A stretch of DNA of 64,000 bases from JBFONV01 sp040779335 (GCA_040779335.1 JBFONV010000004.1:124001-188000); one strand, 5' to 3'; positions 51,511 through 60,766 are shown, counted from the stretch's first letter. Numbers and translations are program-made. Notes: generated from the sequence alone by a model not told the origin.

Positions 51511-51527
51511 TTGGCGTGAATTATGCT
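51511..51527 (+). promoter_or_regulatory. sigma-54 promoter candidate for flgO-flgP
   Basis: TTGGCGTGAATTATGCT: good match to the sigma-54 consensus with GG-N10-GC spacing, about 45 bases before the flgO ATG and back to back with the flgT promoter. Confidence 0.65.
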
Positions 51528-51571
51528 TATATAATTTCAGTAGATATGTGTATTTAGTTGAGGGGAGCTCA

Positions 51572-52228
51572 ATGAAAAAGTGGCTTATTACATTGTTGAT
51601 ACCGACATTAGTGTCGTGTTCATTAATATCAGATAAATCGTCAGATGAAAGTTTTTATCAAATTTCTCAAAAAGATAAGGGAGAAATTGACAGTTTTGCT
51701 CTACCTAAACATGCCATTAATGACGTGGTAAAAGGCTTGGCTTACCAGATGCTGGAAAGCAGTGCTTTTGTTAATCCTAAAACCCCCGTTGCGGTAGCGT
51801 CGTTTGTGCATTTAAAAAATGTTGAATCAACTAATTGGTTGGGAAATCAACTGGCTGAGAGTTTTATTCATGAATTACAACGTCATGGTTTAGTGGTTAT
51901 CGATTTTAAAACTACCGGTCATATTAGGGTGACTGAAGAAGGTGATTATGTTTTTAGTCGCGATTGGAAAGAGTTACCCGAACGTCAGATAATTGACTAC
52001 GTTGTTGCCGGCACTATGATTGAGCAAGAAGAAGGGGTGTTAATAAATGCCCGCATGATTGGTATGCAATCTCGTGTGGTTGTGGCTACAGCGCAGTCGT
52101 ACATTCCTAATTGGGTGTTGGGAGACCATGTCACTCGTAATGAGAATGTTAAAATGAAAGACGGGATGATCATCAGAGATAACGATACGTTATCTAAAAG
52201 TGACCGTGCTGTCGAAATTCATAACTAG
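51572..52228 (+). CDS. flgO: flagellar H-ring lipoprotein FlgO
   Basis: 218 residues from the ATG at 51572 after AGGGGAG; open codons further upstream overlap the promoter. Lipobox LVSC at the end of a short signal. The FlgO-like domain follows: AINDVVKGLAYQMLESSAFVNPKTPVAVASFVHLKNVESTNWLGNQLAESFIHELQRHG. An outer-membrane lipoprotein needed for flagellar stability in Vibrio. Cotranscribed with flgP. Confidence 0.88.
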   Translation: MKKWLITLLIPTLVSCSLISDKSSDESFYQISQKDKGEIDSFALPKHAINDVVKGLAYQMLESSAFVNPKTPVAVASFVHLKNVESTNWLGNQLAESFIHELQRHGLVVIDFKTTGHIRVTEEGDYVFSRDWKELPERQIIDYVVAGTMIEQEEGVLINARMIGMQSRVVVATAQSYIPNWVLGDHVTRNENVKMKDGMIIRDNDTLSKSDRAVEIHN

Positions 52229-52235
52229 TGTGACT

Positions 52236-52709
52236 ATGACTATGAATAATATAACGTTAAAAGCCATTGGCCTGAGTGCCTCAATATTGTTAATGAGTGG
52301 CTGCGGCACTATTTACGATAAACACGTGCAGTGGCAAGCGGTGAAGCCTAAATCATTTCCGGTATTACATGCTATTGGTCAAGCGCCTATTAGCTTACAA
52401 AAGTCAGAGCATCAGACCCAACGTATGTTAATGGCTATTAATGCGTCTAAACTTGCCGCTTATGCCGAATTGGCGGAGCAAGTTTATGGGCAACAAATTT
52501 CCGGCAATATGTCGATGGCAAACCTGTTGGTTGAAAATCAACAATTAAAAGCATCGGTTCAAGGGATTATTAGAGGTGCTAAAGTCATTAAAAGTTATCC
52601 AGTAGGTGATACTTATACCACTGAGTTAAGTTTAGACTTTAAAGATGTTTATAACCTTTATCTTGCTAACAGCAGAGACAAAGAAATAAAAGACGTTCAA
52701 TATTATTAG
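52236..52709 (+). CDS. flgP: flagellar H-ring lipoprotein FlgP
   Basis: 157 residues from 52236 (ATG at 52242 is also possible). Signal with lipobox MSGC, then AVKPKSFPVLHAIGQAPISLQKSEHQTQRMLMAINASKLAAYAELAEQVYGQQISGNMSM, typical of FlgP. Forms part of the outer-membrane-associated ring with FlgO and FlgT. It follows flgO by 7 bases and is ended by a perfect terminator. Confidence 0.88.
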   Translation: MTMNNITLKAIGLSASILLMSGCGTIYDKHVQWQAVKPKSFPVLHAIGQAPISLQKSEHQTQRMLMAINASKLAAYAELAEQVYGQQISGNMSMANLLVENQQLKASVQGIIRGAKVIKSYPVGDTYTTELSLDFKDVYNLYLANSRDKEIKDVQYY

Positions 52710-52799
52710 CTAGTGTTGTGTTTGCACATAGGTGTTGATTAGCGTCATATTTTTAAAAACATCGTTAGGCAAAGCTTCAAAAATTGCGAGTATATGATA

Positions 52800-52826
52800 A
52801 AGGCAACTTAGCTAAGTTGCCTTTTG
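52800..52826 (+). terminator. intrinsic terminator of flgO-flgP
   Basis: AAGGCAACTTAG directly followed by CTAAGTTGCCTT, a perfect palindrome, then TTTG. Confidence 0.85.
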
Positions 52827-53070
52827 TGTTTTCTAGCGTTTTGTTTTCTACTGTTTAGTTTTTGTTGATGCTTAGCAATAATAAAGTAGGGGAGTTTGCC
52901 GTAACGTTAACGCAGAGTGATTGGGTATTTGAGCGGTTAGTGCTAATTGAATTGGGCATTAAATAAATCGGTGCTATATAAAGAAGAAAAAATTGAGCGG
53001 ATGCTTTAATTGGCTTAGTTTAGCAGAAGCAGTATGTACACTTGAAGATGTTCACCGCAGGGCGTTTTGC
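52827..53070. other. intergenic region between flgP terminator and flgN
   Basis: The gap between the convergent flgP and flgN genes is 361 bases in total. Apart from the terminator at its left end, I recognise nothing in it. Confidence 0.5.
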
Positions 53071-53502
53071 TTAAGCTTTTATACCTAAACCACCACGACC
53101 GATGTTAGCTTTACCTTTATTGTCATAGGTAAGCGATGACTTGCCTCTATTTTCTAGCAAGCTATGTCGAATACGTTCTACGGCAATTTGATTTTGTTGA
53201 ATAACATCACCATTTTGTTCGTTAAGCTGTTGGCAACGTTGCAAGGTGCTTTGGATTTGCTTGATCAAGTTCGCATGTTCAGACTGTTCTTGGCTGTCAC
53301 TAGATTTTTGCAAAGTAGCGATCAAGTTATCAAGTTGTTGAACATGATTAAGTAATTGTTCTTTTTCGTCACTTAATGCTAAAAGTTTATTAGAATCTCT
53401 TAAGCCAATAACGTTTTTTTCGGTGTGCAACAATTTTTCGAGTTCGTTCAGTCGACTCAATTGCTCTTGTAGCGCGTTACTCAACGAAACGTCATTACTC
53501 AT
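53071..53502 (-). CDS. flgN: flagellar export chaperone FlgN
   Basis: 143 residues, almost fully helical: LQEQLSRLNELEKLLHTEKNVIGLRDSNKLLALSDEKEQLLNHVQQLDNLI is FlgN-like, followed by a second long helix and a flexible Gly-rich end (IGRGGLGIKA). Chaperone for hook-associated proteins FlgK and FlgL. Directly downstream of flgM (14 bases), the usual flgM-flgN order. Confidence 0.85.
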   Translation of the reverse strand: MSNDVSLSNALQEQLSRLNELEKLLHTEKNVIGLRDSNKLLALSDEKEQLLNHVQQLDNLIATLQKSSDSQEQSEHANLIKQIQSTLQRCQQLNEQNGDVIQQNQIAVERIRHSLLENRGKSSLTYDNKGKANIGRGGLGIKA

Positions 53503-53516
53503 TTAAATAATTCTCT

Positions 53517-53831
53517 TTAACTTAGTTTGAATTCAAAACCAGCAAGACTTTCTGCTAACTTATCAGCATCAATTTTATATTGTCCAGCAGCAATCGCTTG
53601 CTTAATTTGGGCAATTTTTTTCTGATCGATAGCTGGGCCATCATTTGCCTTTTTCTGCAATTCACCTAACTGCTTTGCTTGAGGTGTAATTGACACCGAA
53701 TCTTGCCTTACATTTTTAGCTTGTTCAACATTCGCAGAAGTTTGTGATGCTTGTTGCTTCACTTGTGCTTGTTGTTCAACATTACTCTTAACTGGAGTGT
53801 TTTTACCCAAGTCGTTGATATTTATAGCCAT
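53517..53831 (-). CDS. flgM: anti-sigma-28 factor FlgM
   Basis: 104 residues, Gln-rich and disordered N-terminal half starting MAININDLGKN, then the sigma-28-binding helices (VSITPQAKQLGELQKKANDGPAIDQKKIAQIKQAIAAGQYKIDADKLAESL). Holds FliA until it is exported through the completed hook. Between flgA and flgN on the minus strand, the standard arrangement. Confidence 0.9.
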   Translation of the reverse strand: MAININDLGKNTPVKSNVEQQAQVKQQASQTSANVEQAKNVRQDSVSITPQAKQLGELQKKANDGPAIDQKKIAQIKQAIAAGQYKIDADKLAESLAGFEFKLS

Positions 53832-53904
53832 AATAAATTCTCGCTATATACAAAAGTTATTCCCTAACCTGTTATCGGCAAAACGCTTTAAAACTTAACT
53901 AATT

Positions 53905-54597
53905 TTACAAATTAATTACAACTTTATTTAGGGCTTCTACACGCCCTATAACTGTTTTACCTGAACGTCTATTTTTGACGCTAATTTGTTCACCTAAACT
54001 ACCATCTTTTAACGCAATACCGGCCGTTTTTATGGTTAATTGTTTCGATTTAGCCATTATAGTAACGCTTTCCCCTTTGCAAACCAAGCAAATGTTACTT
54101 TTGGAAATAGGCGAACCATTCGATATTTTACGTTTAGCGCGTGCGCCAGAAATTAATTCAATTTCATCAATTATTTCACCACGTATCATATTTTGATCTA
54201 AGTATTCAATCGTCATGTTTGATGAGTCGAGCACCGTGCCTTTATCTATGCCCATGCTAGCAACTAAAACTGGCAACATAGTGTGTATTCGTACTGGAAT
54301 ATATAACTGCCATGATGTTGAATCTTCACAATTTATTTTAACATTTACGTTTCTACCGTTATGATTTTCAGGTATATTCGCTTGCAAAGGTGAGTTACAG
54401 GGTTGAATATTGATTCTAGGGTCGATTGACGACACGGTAATTTCCATTTTCCCTTTTGATGGCAATACTATACTGTCTTCAACAGAAGACTTAGCAAACG
54501 CTTCTATGTAATCTCTGTCTAAGGTCATAGAAAACGCCCAAAAAGGGATTAATGCAGATATAAATAAAATTTTTGTAAAAATATTAATTTGTTTCAT
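53905..54597 (-). CDS. flgA: flagellar P-ring assembly chaperone FlgA
   Basis: 230 residues from the ATG at 54597, which gives a signal peptide (MKQINIFTKILFISALIPFWAFS); the frame stays open to 54711 but that part lacks a signal. SAF-type domain near the middle (MLPVLVASMGIDKGTVLDSSNMTIEYLDQN, SGARAKRKISNGSPISKSNI) and the C-terminal VTIMAKSKQLTIKTAGIALKDGSLGEQISVKNRRSGKTVIGRV match FlgA. It assists FlgI assembly in the periplasm. Divergent from cheV. Confidence 0.9.
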   Translation of the reverse strand: MKQINIFTKILFISALIPFWAFSMTLDRDYIEAFAKSSVEDSIVLPSKGKMEITVSSIDPRINIQPCNSPLQANIPENHNGRNVNVKINCEDSTSWQLYIPVRIHTMLPVLVASMGIDKGTVLDSSNMTIEYLDQNMIRGEIIDEIELISGARAKRKISNGSPISKSNICLVCKGESVTIMAKSKQLTIKTAGIALKDGSLGEQISVKNRRSGKTVIGRVEALNKVVINL

Positions 54598-54770
54598 AAA
54601 TTTTTTGTATCTATTTGTAGGGAAATAAAAATACTCGTCTATGCTTAATTTAATGTAAGTATGGTTATTACTTAGCGTCAAATTTCGGGCACTTAGGACA
54701 TTTCTTATCATGTACCTTCAAGAAGCATGCCTTTAATGGCGAACATCACATAAATAATTATGAGGTTTTT

Positions 54771-55700
54771 ATGGCAGGAATTTTAGACTCAGTAAACCAA
54801 CGCACTCAGTTGGTTGGACAAAATCGACTTGAATTGTTGTTGTTTAAACTCGTTGGTAGACCAAAATTTGGTATAAATGTATTTAAAGTACGCGAAGTGC
54901 TGCAATGTCCACGGTTAACGTCTCTTCCCAAACAAGATAAATTTGTTAAAGGTGTTGCCCATATTCGTGGACAAACTATTTCGGTTATTGACTTAAGTAA
55001 AGCGACTGGAGGACCTGAAATAACTCAAACAGAGGACTCCTTTGTTATCATTGCTGAATACAACCGAAGTGTTCAAGGGTTTTTAGTTTCAGGTGTTGAA
55101 CGTATTGTTACCCTAAGCTGGAAAGATATTATGCCGCCACCTGAGGGGGCTGGAAAGTCGAGTTATTTAACTGCGGTTACTGAGATAGAGAATGAAATGG
55201 TCTCTATTTTGGATGTAGAAAAAATACTGAATGAAATCAGTCCTATTTCAACTGAACTCAGTGAAGATGTCGCCGATGCTACTATCGGTGAAGGGCTTGG
55301 TGATCGTATGATCATGATAGCTGATGATTCAACCGTAGCGAGAAACCAAGTAAGAAGAGCATTAGAGCCTTTGGGACTTAAAATGTTACTGGCTAAAAAT
55401 GGTCAGGATGCATTAGATCAATTACATGCGATAGATGAAACCTGTACAAATAATATCCTGGAGAAAGTTGCTTTACTTATTTCTGACATTGAGATGCCTG
55501 AAATGGATGGCTATACCTTGACGGCGGAGATAAAAAATGAAGAACGCTTGAAAGTGATGCCTGTTATTTTGCATACATCGTTAAGTGGTGTGTTCAATAA
55601 TGCGATGGTTGAGAAAGTAGGGGCAGAAGACTTTATTCCCAAGTTTCATCCCGATGAATTAGCAACCGCTGTTAAAAAGTGGCTAAAATTAGAAGAATAG
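54771..55700 (+). CDS. cheV: chemotaxis coupling protein CheV
   Basis: 309 residues: CheW-like domain (about 15-165; RLELLLFKLVGRPKFGINVFKVREVLQ, VKGVAHIRGQTISVIDL) followed by a response-regulator receiver (about 178-305; MIMIADDSTVARNQVRRAL, phospho-acceptor Asp in LLISDIEMPEMDGYTLT, Lys in FIPKFHPDEL). Couples receptors to CheA and buffers phosphate. Followed by cheR after 39 bases; the pair precedes flgB, as in Vibrio and Shewanella. Confidence 0.93.
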   Translation: MAGILDSVNQRTQLVGQNRLELLLFKLVGRPKFGINVFKVREVLQCPRLTSLPKQDKFVKGVAHIRGQTISVIDLSKATGGPEITQTEDSFVIIAEYNRSVQGFLVSGVERIVTLSWKDIMPPPEGAGKSSYLTAVTEIENEMVSILDVEKILNEISPISTELSEDVADATIGEGLGDRMIMIADDSTVARNQVRRALEPLGLKMLLAKNGQDALDQLHAIDETCTNNILEKVALLISDIEMPEMDGYTLTAEIKNEERLKVMPVILHTSLSGVFNNAMVEKVGAEDFIPKFHPDELATAVKKWLKLEE

Positions 55701-55739
55701 TGAAATATTAATTATGCGTAAGATAGTAGGTATCGCCTA

Positions 55740-56570
55740 GTGCCACCAAGAGATCTAGATGATAAAAGTTATCATCAGTTTAGAACGTTTCTAGAGCAGC
55801 AATGCGGGATCGTTCTAGGAGAAAATAAGCAATATTTAGTGAAAAGTCGCTTGGCACCTTTGATGGTGAAATTTGACATTGGTTCATTGAGTGAGTTACT
55901 GACTAAAACGTTAAGTCCTATAGAGCGGCAATTACGTGCCGCAGTAATTGATGCCATGACGACAAATGAAACCTTATGGTTTCGTGATGAATACCCTTTC
56001 GAACTACTTAAGAAACAACTACTCCCTGAGTTTGCTAAGCGCAATACACCATTAAAAATTTGGTCTGCGGCAAGTTCTTCTGGACAAGAGCCTTATTCAA
56101 TAGCGATGACAGTTAAAGAATATCAACAATCTAATCCAGGGGCGTTTTCTCGGGGAGTGCAAATTGTCGGCACAGATATTTCTACTACTATGCTCGAACA
56201 TTGCAAATATGCGCATTATGATGGTTTAGCGTTGTCTCGAGGTTTGTCTCCAGAAAGAAAACGTCAGTTTTTTGAACCTGGTGATAATGGCATGTATAAA
56301 GTCAAAGACGCCGTTAAAAGTTTGGTTAGTTTCAGGCAACTTAATTTACTTAATAGTTATAGTTTAATGGGGCGCTTTGATATTGTTTTTTGTCGCAACG
56401 TCCTTATATACTTTGCCCCTGAGATTAAGGCAAAAATTATTTCTCAAATCCACGGAACATTGAACAATAATTGTTATTTGTTACTTGGCGCGTCAGAATC
56501 GATGTCTGGATTAAATCAGAGTTTTGATATGCTTAGATGTAATCCTGGCATCGTTTACCAAAAACAGTAA
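55740..56570 (+). CDS. cheR: chemotaxis protein methyltransferase CheR
   Basis: 276 residues from a GTG start. N-terminal helical domain (YHQFRTFLEQQCGIVLGENKQYLVKSRLAPLM, TNETLWFRD) and SAM-binding domain (LKIWSAASSSGQEPYSIAMT, VGTDISTTMLEHCKYAHY, FDIVFCRNVLIYF, LLLGASESM). Methylates glutamates of chemoreceptors. Cotranscribed with cheV. Confidence 0.95.
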   Translation: MPPRDLDDKSYHQFRTFLEQQCGIVLGENKQYLVKSRLAPLMVKFDIGSLSELLTKTLSPIERQLRAAVIDAMTTNETLWFRDEYPFELLKKQLLPEFAKRNTPLKIWSAASSSGQEPYSIAMTVKEYQQSNPGAFSRGVQIVGTDISTTMLEHCKYAHYDGLALSRGLSPERKRQFFEPGDNGMYKVKDAVKSLVSFRQLNLLNSYSLMGRFDIVFCRNVLIYFAPEIKAKIISQIHGTLNNNCYLLLGASESMSGLNQSFDMLRCNPGIVYQKQ

Positions 56571-56770
56571 ACAGTAATGGCTCTACCTCTATTCACTAAC
56601 GAGTCTAGTTTGGTTGGGTCAATAGGTTAATAGGTTCATAGAGGCTATAACCTAAACAAACATAGCCAAGCTCATTCCCTTCATCATAGAGCTATCTCGG
56701 TTTGATTTAAAAATAATCACCCTTGATCGCTTAACGTAAATTCTATTCCATCATCTGTCAAAAATGCTTG

Positions 56771-56787
56771 TTGGCATATATCTTGAA
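56771..56787 (+). promoter_or_regulatory. weak sigma-54 promoter candidate for flgB
   Basis: TTGGCATATATCTTGAA: the -24 GG is good but the -12 is GA instead of GC. About 30 bases before the flgB ATG. Confidence 0.4.
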
Positions 56788-56818
56788 TGTGCTATTGCAT
56801 AGATTTGGAGACAAGATT

Positions 56819-57217
56819 ATGGCTATTAGTTTAGATCAAGCACTTGGATTGCACTCGCAAGGAATGATATTGCGTGCAAAAAGAGCTGAAGTTATTGCAG
56901 GCAATATCGCTAATGCAGATACCCCAGGCTACAAGGCCAAGGGGATGGATTTTCAAAAAGCATTAGCACAAGCCACACAAAAACAAACTAACATCTCAAA
57001 AACCCATGAAAAACATTTTGATATTCGCACAGAACGCGCAATTGAAACGGGTTTTCGTGTGCCAGATCAAACAGATACAGGTGACGGTAATACTGTAGAT
57101 GTACAAATGGAACGAAACTTGTATCTAGAAAACTCAATGGAGTATCAAGCAAGTGTTCAATTCCTTAATGGTCGGATCAAAGGAATGAAAAAAGCAATAA
57201 CTGGAGGGCAGTCATAA
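56819..57217 (+). CDS. flgB: flagellar proximal rod protein FlgB
   Basis: 132 residues from the ATG at 56819 after TTGGAG; the frame extends further upstream, but those codons cover the promoter. It starts MAISLDQALGLHSQGMILRAKRAEVIAGNIANADTPGYKAKGMDF, the FlgB signature with the NIANADTPGYKA rod motif, and ends with the helical YLENSMEYQASVQFLNGRIKGMKKAI. First gene of flgBCDE, overlapping flgC by one base. Confidence 0.95.
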   Translation: MAISLDQALGLHSQGMILRAKRAEVIAGNIANADTPGYKAKGMDFQKALAQATQKQTNISKTHEKHFDIRTERAIETGFRVPDQTDTGDGNTVDVQMERNLYLENSMEYQASVQFLNGRIKGMKKAITGGQS

Positions 57218-57636
57218 TGAGTCTGTTTAACGTATTTAACATTACTGGTACTGGGATGAGCGCGCAATCCATGCGACTTAATACCACCGCCAGTAACATT
57301 GCCAACGCTGATAGTGTTAGCAGTAGCATTGACCAAACTTATCGTGCTAGGCATCCAGTTTTTGCCGCCGAGCTGCAAAAAGCTGCCGCGGGGCAAGAAG
57401 AGTCAGTTGGCGTTAAGGTATTAGGTATAGTTGAAAGTGATAAACCACTCAATATTGAATATGCACCTGAGCATCCTATGGCCGATAAAGACGGATATAT
57501 TTATAAGCCAAATGTTAATGTTATTGAAGAAATGACCAATATGATTTCAGCGTCACGGTCATATCAAACCAATGTTCAATTAGCAGAATCTGCGAAGAAC
57601 ATGTTGAATAAAACTTTGACACTTGGTCAACGTTAA
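57217..57636 (+). CDS. flgC: flagellar proximal rod protein FlgC
   Basis: 139 residues. Starts SLFNVFNITGTGMSAQSMRLNTTASNIANADSVS with the rod/hook N-terminal motif and ends VNVIEEMTNMISASRSYQTNVQLAESAKNMLNKTLTLG, the matching C-terminal helix. Normal FlgC length. Its start overlaps the flgB stop by one base (TAATG). Confidence 0.95.
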   Translation: MSLFNVFNITGTGMSAQSMRLNTTASNIANADSVSSSIDQTYRARHPVFAAELQKAAAGQEESVGVKVLGIVESDKPLNIEYAPEHPMADKDGYIYKPNVNVIEEMTNMISASRSYQTNVQLAESAKNMLNKTLTLGQR

Positions 57637-57655
57637 GCCTAGCTAGGAGTTAATT

Positions 57656-58345
57656 ATGAGTACGGTAAGCGGCGGTAGCGCACTAGACAGTCTTCGTTGG
57701 CAGGAAGAAAAGTACAAAGTTTCAGATGCAAATGAAAATAACATGCTCACGCAAGAGGATTTCTTTGCACTATTAACGCAAGAACTTGCGCATCAAGACC
57801 CAACTAAGCCAGTTGATAATAACGAAATGATTTCGCAAATGACCGCGTTCTCAACCACTGATGGGGTGCAAGCGTTAAATGATCAATTTACCCAATTTGC
57901 TTCATCGATGACTTCAAGTCAGGCATTGCAAGCGTCAAGTTTAGTTGGGCGTAGTGTTTTAGTTGACGAAAATGTTTTTGGACTCGCTGAAGGCGGCAAC
58001 GTAACAGGTAAATTAGTTACCGAAAGTAATGCCAGTAACGTCATGATTTATGTTGAAAATACCGCCGGAGAGATCATTCAAACCGTGCCAGTAGGCAGTG
58101 TTGACGCCGGTGGCTACCCGTTTACTTGGGATGGTATGACATCAGCGGGTGAACATGCACCAGAAGGCGCATATCGTTTTCGTATTGCCGGAATGGTCGA
58201 TGGGCAAGTATCTGAATTACAAGCCATGACTTATCGTAAGGTGGACAGCGTAACCCTAGCGGGAGCGGGTGGCAGCATTGTATTGAACCTTAATGGTGGT
58301 AGCTCAATGGCACTATCAGATGTGGTTGAAGTATCTGAAGGCTAG
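57656..58345 (+). CDS. flgD: flagellar hook capping protein FlgD
   Basis: 229 residues. The N-terminus has LTQEDFFALLTQELAHQDPTKPVDNNEMISQMTAFSTTDGVQALNDQF, typical of FlgD, followed by the Tudor-like and Fn3-like domains (IIQTVPVGSVDAGGYPFTWDGMTSAGEHAPEGAYRFRI). Scaffold for polymerisation of hook protein FlgE, which is encoded next. A GGAG site (TAGGAGTTAATT) precedes the ATG. Confidence 0.93.
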   Translation: MSTVSGGSALDSLRWQEEKYKVSDANENNMLTQEDFFALLTQELAHQDPTKPVDNNEMISQMTAFSTTDGVQALNDQFTQFASSMTSSQALQASSLVGRSVLVDENVFGLAEGGNVTGKLVTESNASNVMIYVENTAGEIIQTVPVGSVDAGGYPFTWDGMTSAGEHAPEGAYRFRIAGMVDGQVSELQAMTYRKVDSVTLAGAGGSIVLNLNGGSSMALSDVVEVSEG

Positions 58346-58419
58346 GTTTTAAGTAGCGACCCTAAGAGTAGAAGTACACATTAGGTTTGTAGTAACAGTT
58401 TTTTATATGAGGTGAAACT

Positions 58420-59793
58420 ATGTCATTTAATATAGCATTGAGCGGATTAAACGCAGCTCAAAAAGATCTCGACGTAACGTCGAACAACATTGCCAACGTG
58501 AATACCGTCGGCTTTAAAGAGTCACGAGCTGAATTTGTCGATGTTTATGCGGCGTCTCTGTTATCTTCGGGTAAAACCAAAGTGGGGGATGGTGTTTTAA
58601 CCTCAGATGTAGCACAACAATTTTCGCAAGGCAGTATTCAATTTACCAATAACTCACTTGATCTAGCGATCACTGGTAATGGTTTCTTTGCCACGGTTCC
58701 TACACTTGACAGCTTAGATACCACTTATACACGTGCTGGGCAGTTTAAATTAAACTCTGAAAATTTTGTTGTAAACTCTGCCGGAGGACACTTATTAGGT
58801 TTTCCGGTTAATGCTGATGGTTCCTCTGCTGCGGTAAGTTTAAGTACTGCAGAACCGCTGCGTATACCCACGGCATCAGGTGCTCCACAAAGCAGTTCTG
58901 AAGTGGATATTCGCATGAACTTACCTGCAGGTGATGCCTATATTACTGGCGCACCAGGTAGTTTTGATGCATCAGATCCATTAACTTTTAACAACTCTAC
59001 GTCAGTAACTATTTTCGATTCACTTGGTGATAGTCATGTTATGACTTATTACTTTGTTAAGGACGATCCAAGCGTCAATGCTAACAATTGGTTGGTGTTC
59101 GCATCTGTTGATGGCACTATGGTTGATTTACAAGACCCTAATGGTGATGCAGTTGCCAATGGTCGAGTAGGTGGAGCCGTTTCGGGGCCGACAACTGTTA
59201 TTGGTGGACGTATGCAGTTTGACAGTTCTGGCGATTTTATAGGACAAATACCAAGTTTAGCTGATGGTGGCTTTATTACTGAGGCGCTTGGTGCAACTAT
59301 TTTAGCTAATGGTGCTGAGGCCAGTCAAACCATCGCTATAGATTTTAATTTAGATGCTGGTGGGCCAAACTTAGTTGAGCCAACCCAATTTGCTTCTAGT
59401 TTTGAAGTGACTTCGCTTGAGCAAGATGGTTTGGCGGTAGGGCGATTAACGGGTGTTGATATTGGTGAAGATGGTCTTGTTCGAGCCACCTACAGTAATG
59501 GTACCTCTCAGCCGCTAGCGCGCATTGCCTTAGTTAACTTTGCTAACGAGCAAGGTTTAACGCAAGTGGGTAGTACTGGCTGGAAAGAAAGTATCGTTTC
59601 TGGTGAAGCGCTTGCAGGTGAAGCTGCCTCAGGGACTTTTGGTACCATCAATTCATCAGCCCTTGAGCAAGCAAATGTTAACTTAACTTCAGAGTTGATT
59701 GATTTAATTTCCGCACAGCGGAATTTCCAAGCAAACTCTCGTGCGTTAGAAGTCGATAACCAACTGAACCAAACGATCTTACAAATTAGATAA
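58420..59793 (+). CDS. flgE: flagellar hook protein FlgE
   Basis: 457 residues. N-terminal MSFNIALSGLNAAQKDLDVTSNNIANVNTVGFKESRAEFVDVYA, the central hook domains, and the C-terminal INSSALEQANVNLTSELIDLISAQRNFQANSRALEVDNQLNQTILQ helix. Length typical for FlgE. It is followed by a strong hairpin, and flgF has its own sigma-54 promoter, so it is the last gene of flgBCDE. Confidence 0.95.
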   Translation: MSFNIALSGLNAAQKDLDVTSNNIANVNTVGFKESRAEFVDVYAASLLSSGKTKVGDGVLTSDVAQQFSQGSIQFTNNSLDLAITGNGFFATVPTLDSLDTTYTRAGQFKLNSENFVVNSAGGHLLGFPVNADGSSAAVSLSTAEPLRIPTASGAPQSSSEVDIRMNLPAGDAYITGAPGSFDASDPLTFNNSTSVTIFDSLGDSHVMTYYFVKDDPSVNANNWLVFASVDGTMVDLQDPNGDAVANGRVGGAVSGPTTVIGGRMQFDSSGDFIGQIPSLADGGFITEALGATILANGAEASQTIAIDFNLDAGGPNLVEPTQFASSFEVTSLEQDGLAVGRLTGVDIGEDGLVRATYSNGTSQPLARIALVNFANEQGLTQVGSTGWKESIVSGEALAGEAASGTFGTINSSALEQANVNLTSELIDLISAQRNFQANSRALEVDNQLNQTILQIR

Positions 59794-59825
59794 GTAGCAC
59801 TCTAGTTAACTTAAGTACGTGATAT

Positions 59826-59880
59826 AAAAGCATCTCAATTCACCTCTTGAGATGCTTTTAAACATTTAAAGCATCTCAAT
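59826..59880 (+). terminator. intrinsic terminator after flgE, with a repeated 3' copy
   Basis: AAAAGCATCTCAA and TTGAGATGCTTTT form a perfect 13 bp stem over an 8-base loop (59826-59859). The left arm is repeated as AAAGCATCTCAATTTT at 59867-59882, so a second, alternative hairpin with the central arm is possible. Confidence 0.85.
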
Positions 59881-59958
59881 TTTCAAATTTTTACCATTAC
59901 TATTCACACTTAACCTCCCTAGTAAGTAATACCAATACTCTCCAATTAATCAGGCTTG

Positions 59959-59975
59959 TTGGCACTTATATTGCA
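59959..59975 (+). promoter_or_regulatory. sigma-54 promoter of flgFGHIJ
   Basis: TTGGCACTTATATTGCA matches YTGGCAC-N5-TTGCW exactly, with GG-N10-GC spacing, about 48 bases before the flgF ATG. Confidence 0.85.
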
Positions 59976-60022
59976 TTTATAACTGATAACGAAATAACCA
60001 TTTTTTATTATTAGGATTCATT

Positions 60023-60766
60023 ATGGATAAGATGCTTTATATAGCCATGAGTGGCGCTAAGCAGAACATGCTTGCCTTATCGGTGAATGCCAACAATTTA
60101 GCGAACGCAAAAACCACAGGGTTTAAAGCAGACTTGGCCCAAGCGAGAGCTATGCAAGCGTTTGGTGAAGGCATGCCTACGCGTGTTTTTGCCATGACAG
60201 AACGTTCTAGCCAAAATTTTGACAGCGGCGCTTTACTGACCACCGGTCGTGATTTAGATATTGCCATAGATGGCGAGGGGTGGTTTGCCGTGCAAGCCAA
60301 AGATGGCACTGAAGCCTATACCCGCGAAGGTCATTTACAAGTCACCGAGTCCGGTGCATTAGAAACCAGTAGTGGTGATTTGGTCTTGGGTGAAGATGGT
60401 CCATTATCGTTGCCGTTACCAGTAAGCAACATTCAAATTGCCCGAGACGGCACTATTATGGTCCAGCTTGAAGGCGCTCCGGTGAACGCGCAAGAAGAAA
60501 TAGGGCGAATAAAATTTGTTAACCCTGATGTGCGTACCATGATGAAAGGCAATGACGGTTTATTTCATAGTAAGAACGGGGTAGCGCAAGATGCTGATAT
60601 TAATGTTCGAGTAAACAGCGGAGCATTAGAGTCGAGTAACGTTAATACCGTGAATGAAATGACCGATATGATTGCATTACAACGACAGTTTGAAATGCAG
60701 CTTAAATTAATGAAAACCGCCGAAGAAATAGACGCTAGCTCGTCTGCTCTGTTGCGTGCTTTCTAA
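60023..60766 (+). CDS. flgF: flagellar proximal rod protein FlgF
   Basis: 247 residues. Starts MDKMLYIAMSGAKQNMLALSVNANNLANAKTTGFKADLAQARAM and ends SSNVNTVNEMTDMIALQRQFEMQLKLMKTAEEIDASSSALLRAF, typical of FlgF. Central strands (ALLTTGRDLDIAIDGEGWFAV) match the family. First gene of the sigma-54-driven flgFGHIJ unit. Confidence 0.95.
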   Translation: MDKMLYIAMSGAKQNMLALSVNANNLANAKTTGFKADLAQARAMQAFGEGMPTRVFAMTERSSQNFDSGALLTTGRDLDIAIDGEGWFAVQAKDGTEAYTREGHLQVTESGALETSSGDLVLGEDGPLSLPLPVSNIQIARDGTIMVQLEGAPVNAQEEIGRIKFVNPDVRTMMKGNDGLFHSKNGVAQDADINVRVNSGALESSNVNTVNEMTDMIALQRQFEMQLKLMKTAEEIDASSSALLRAF

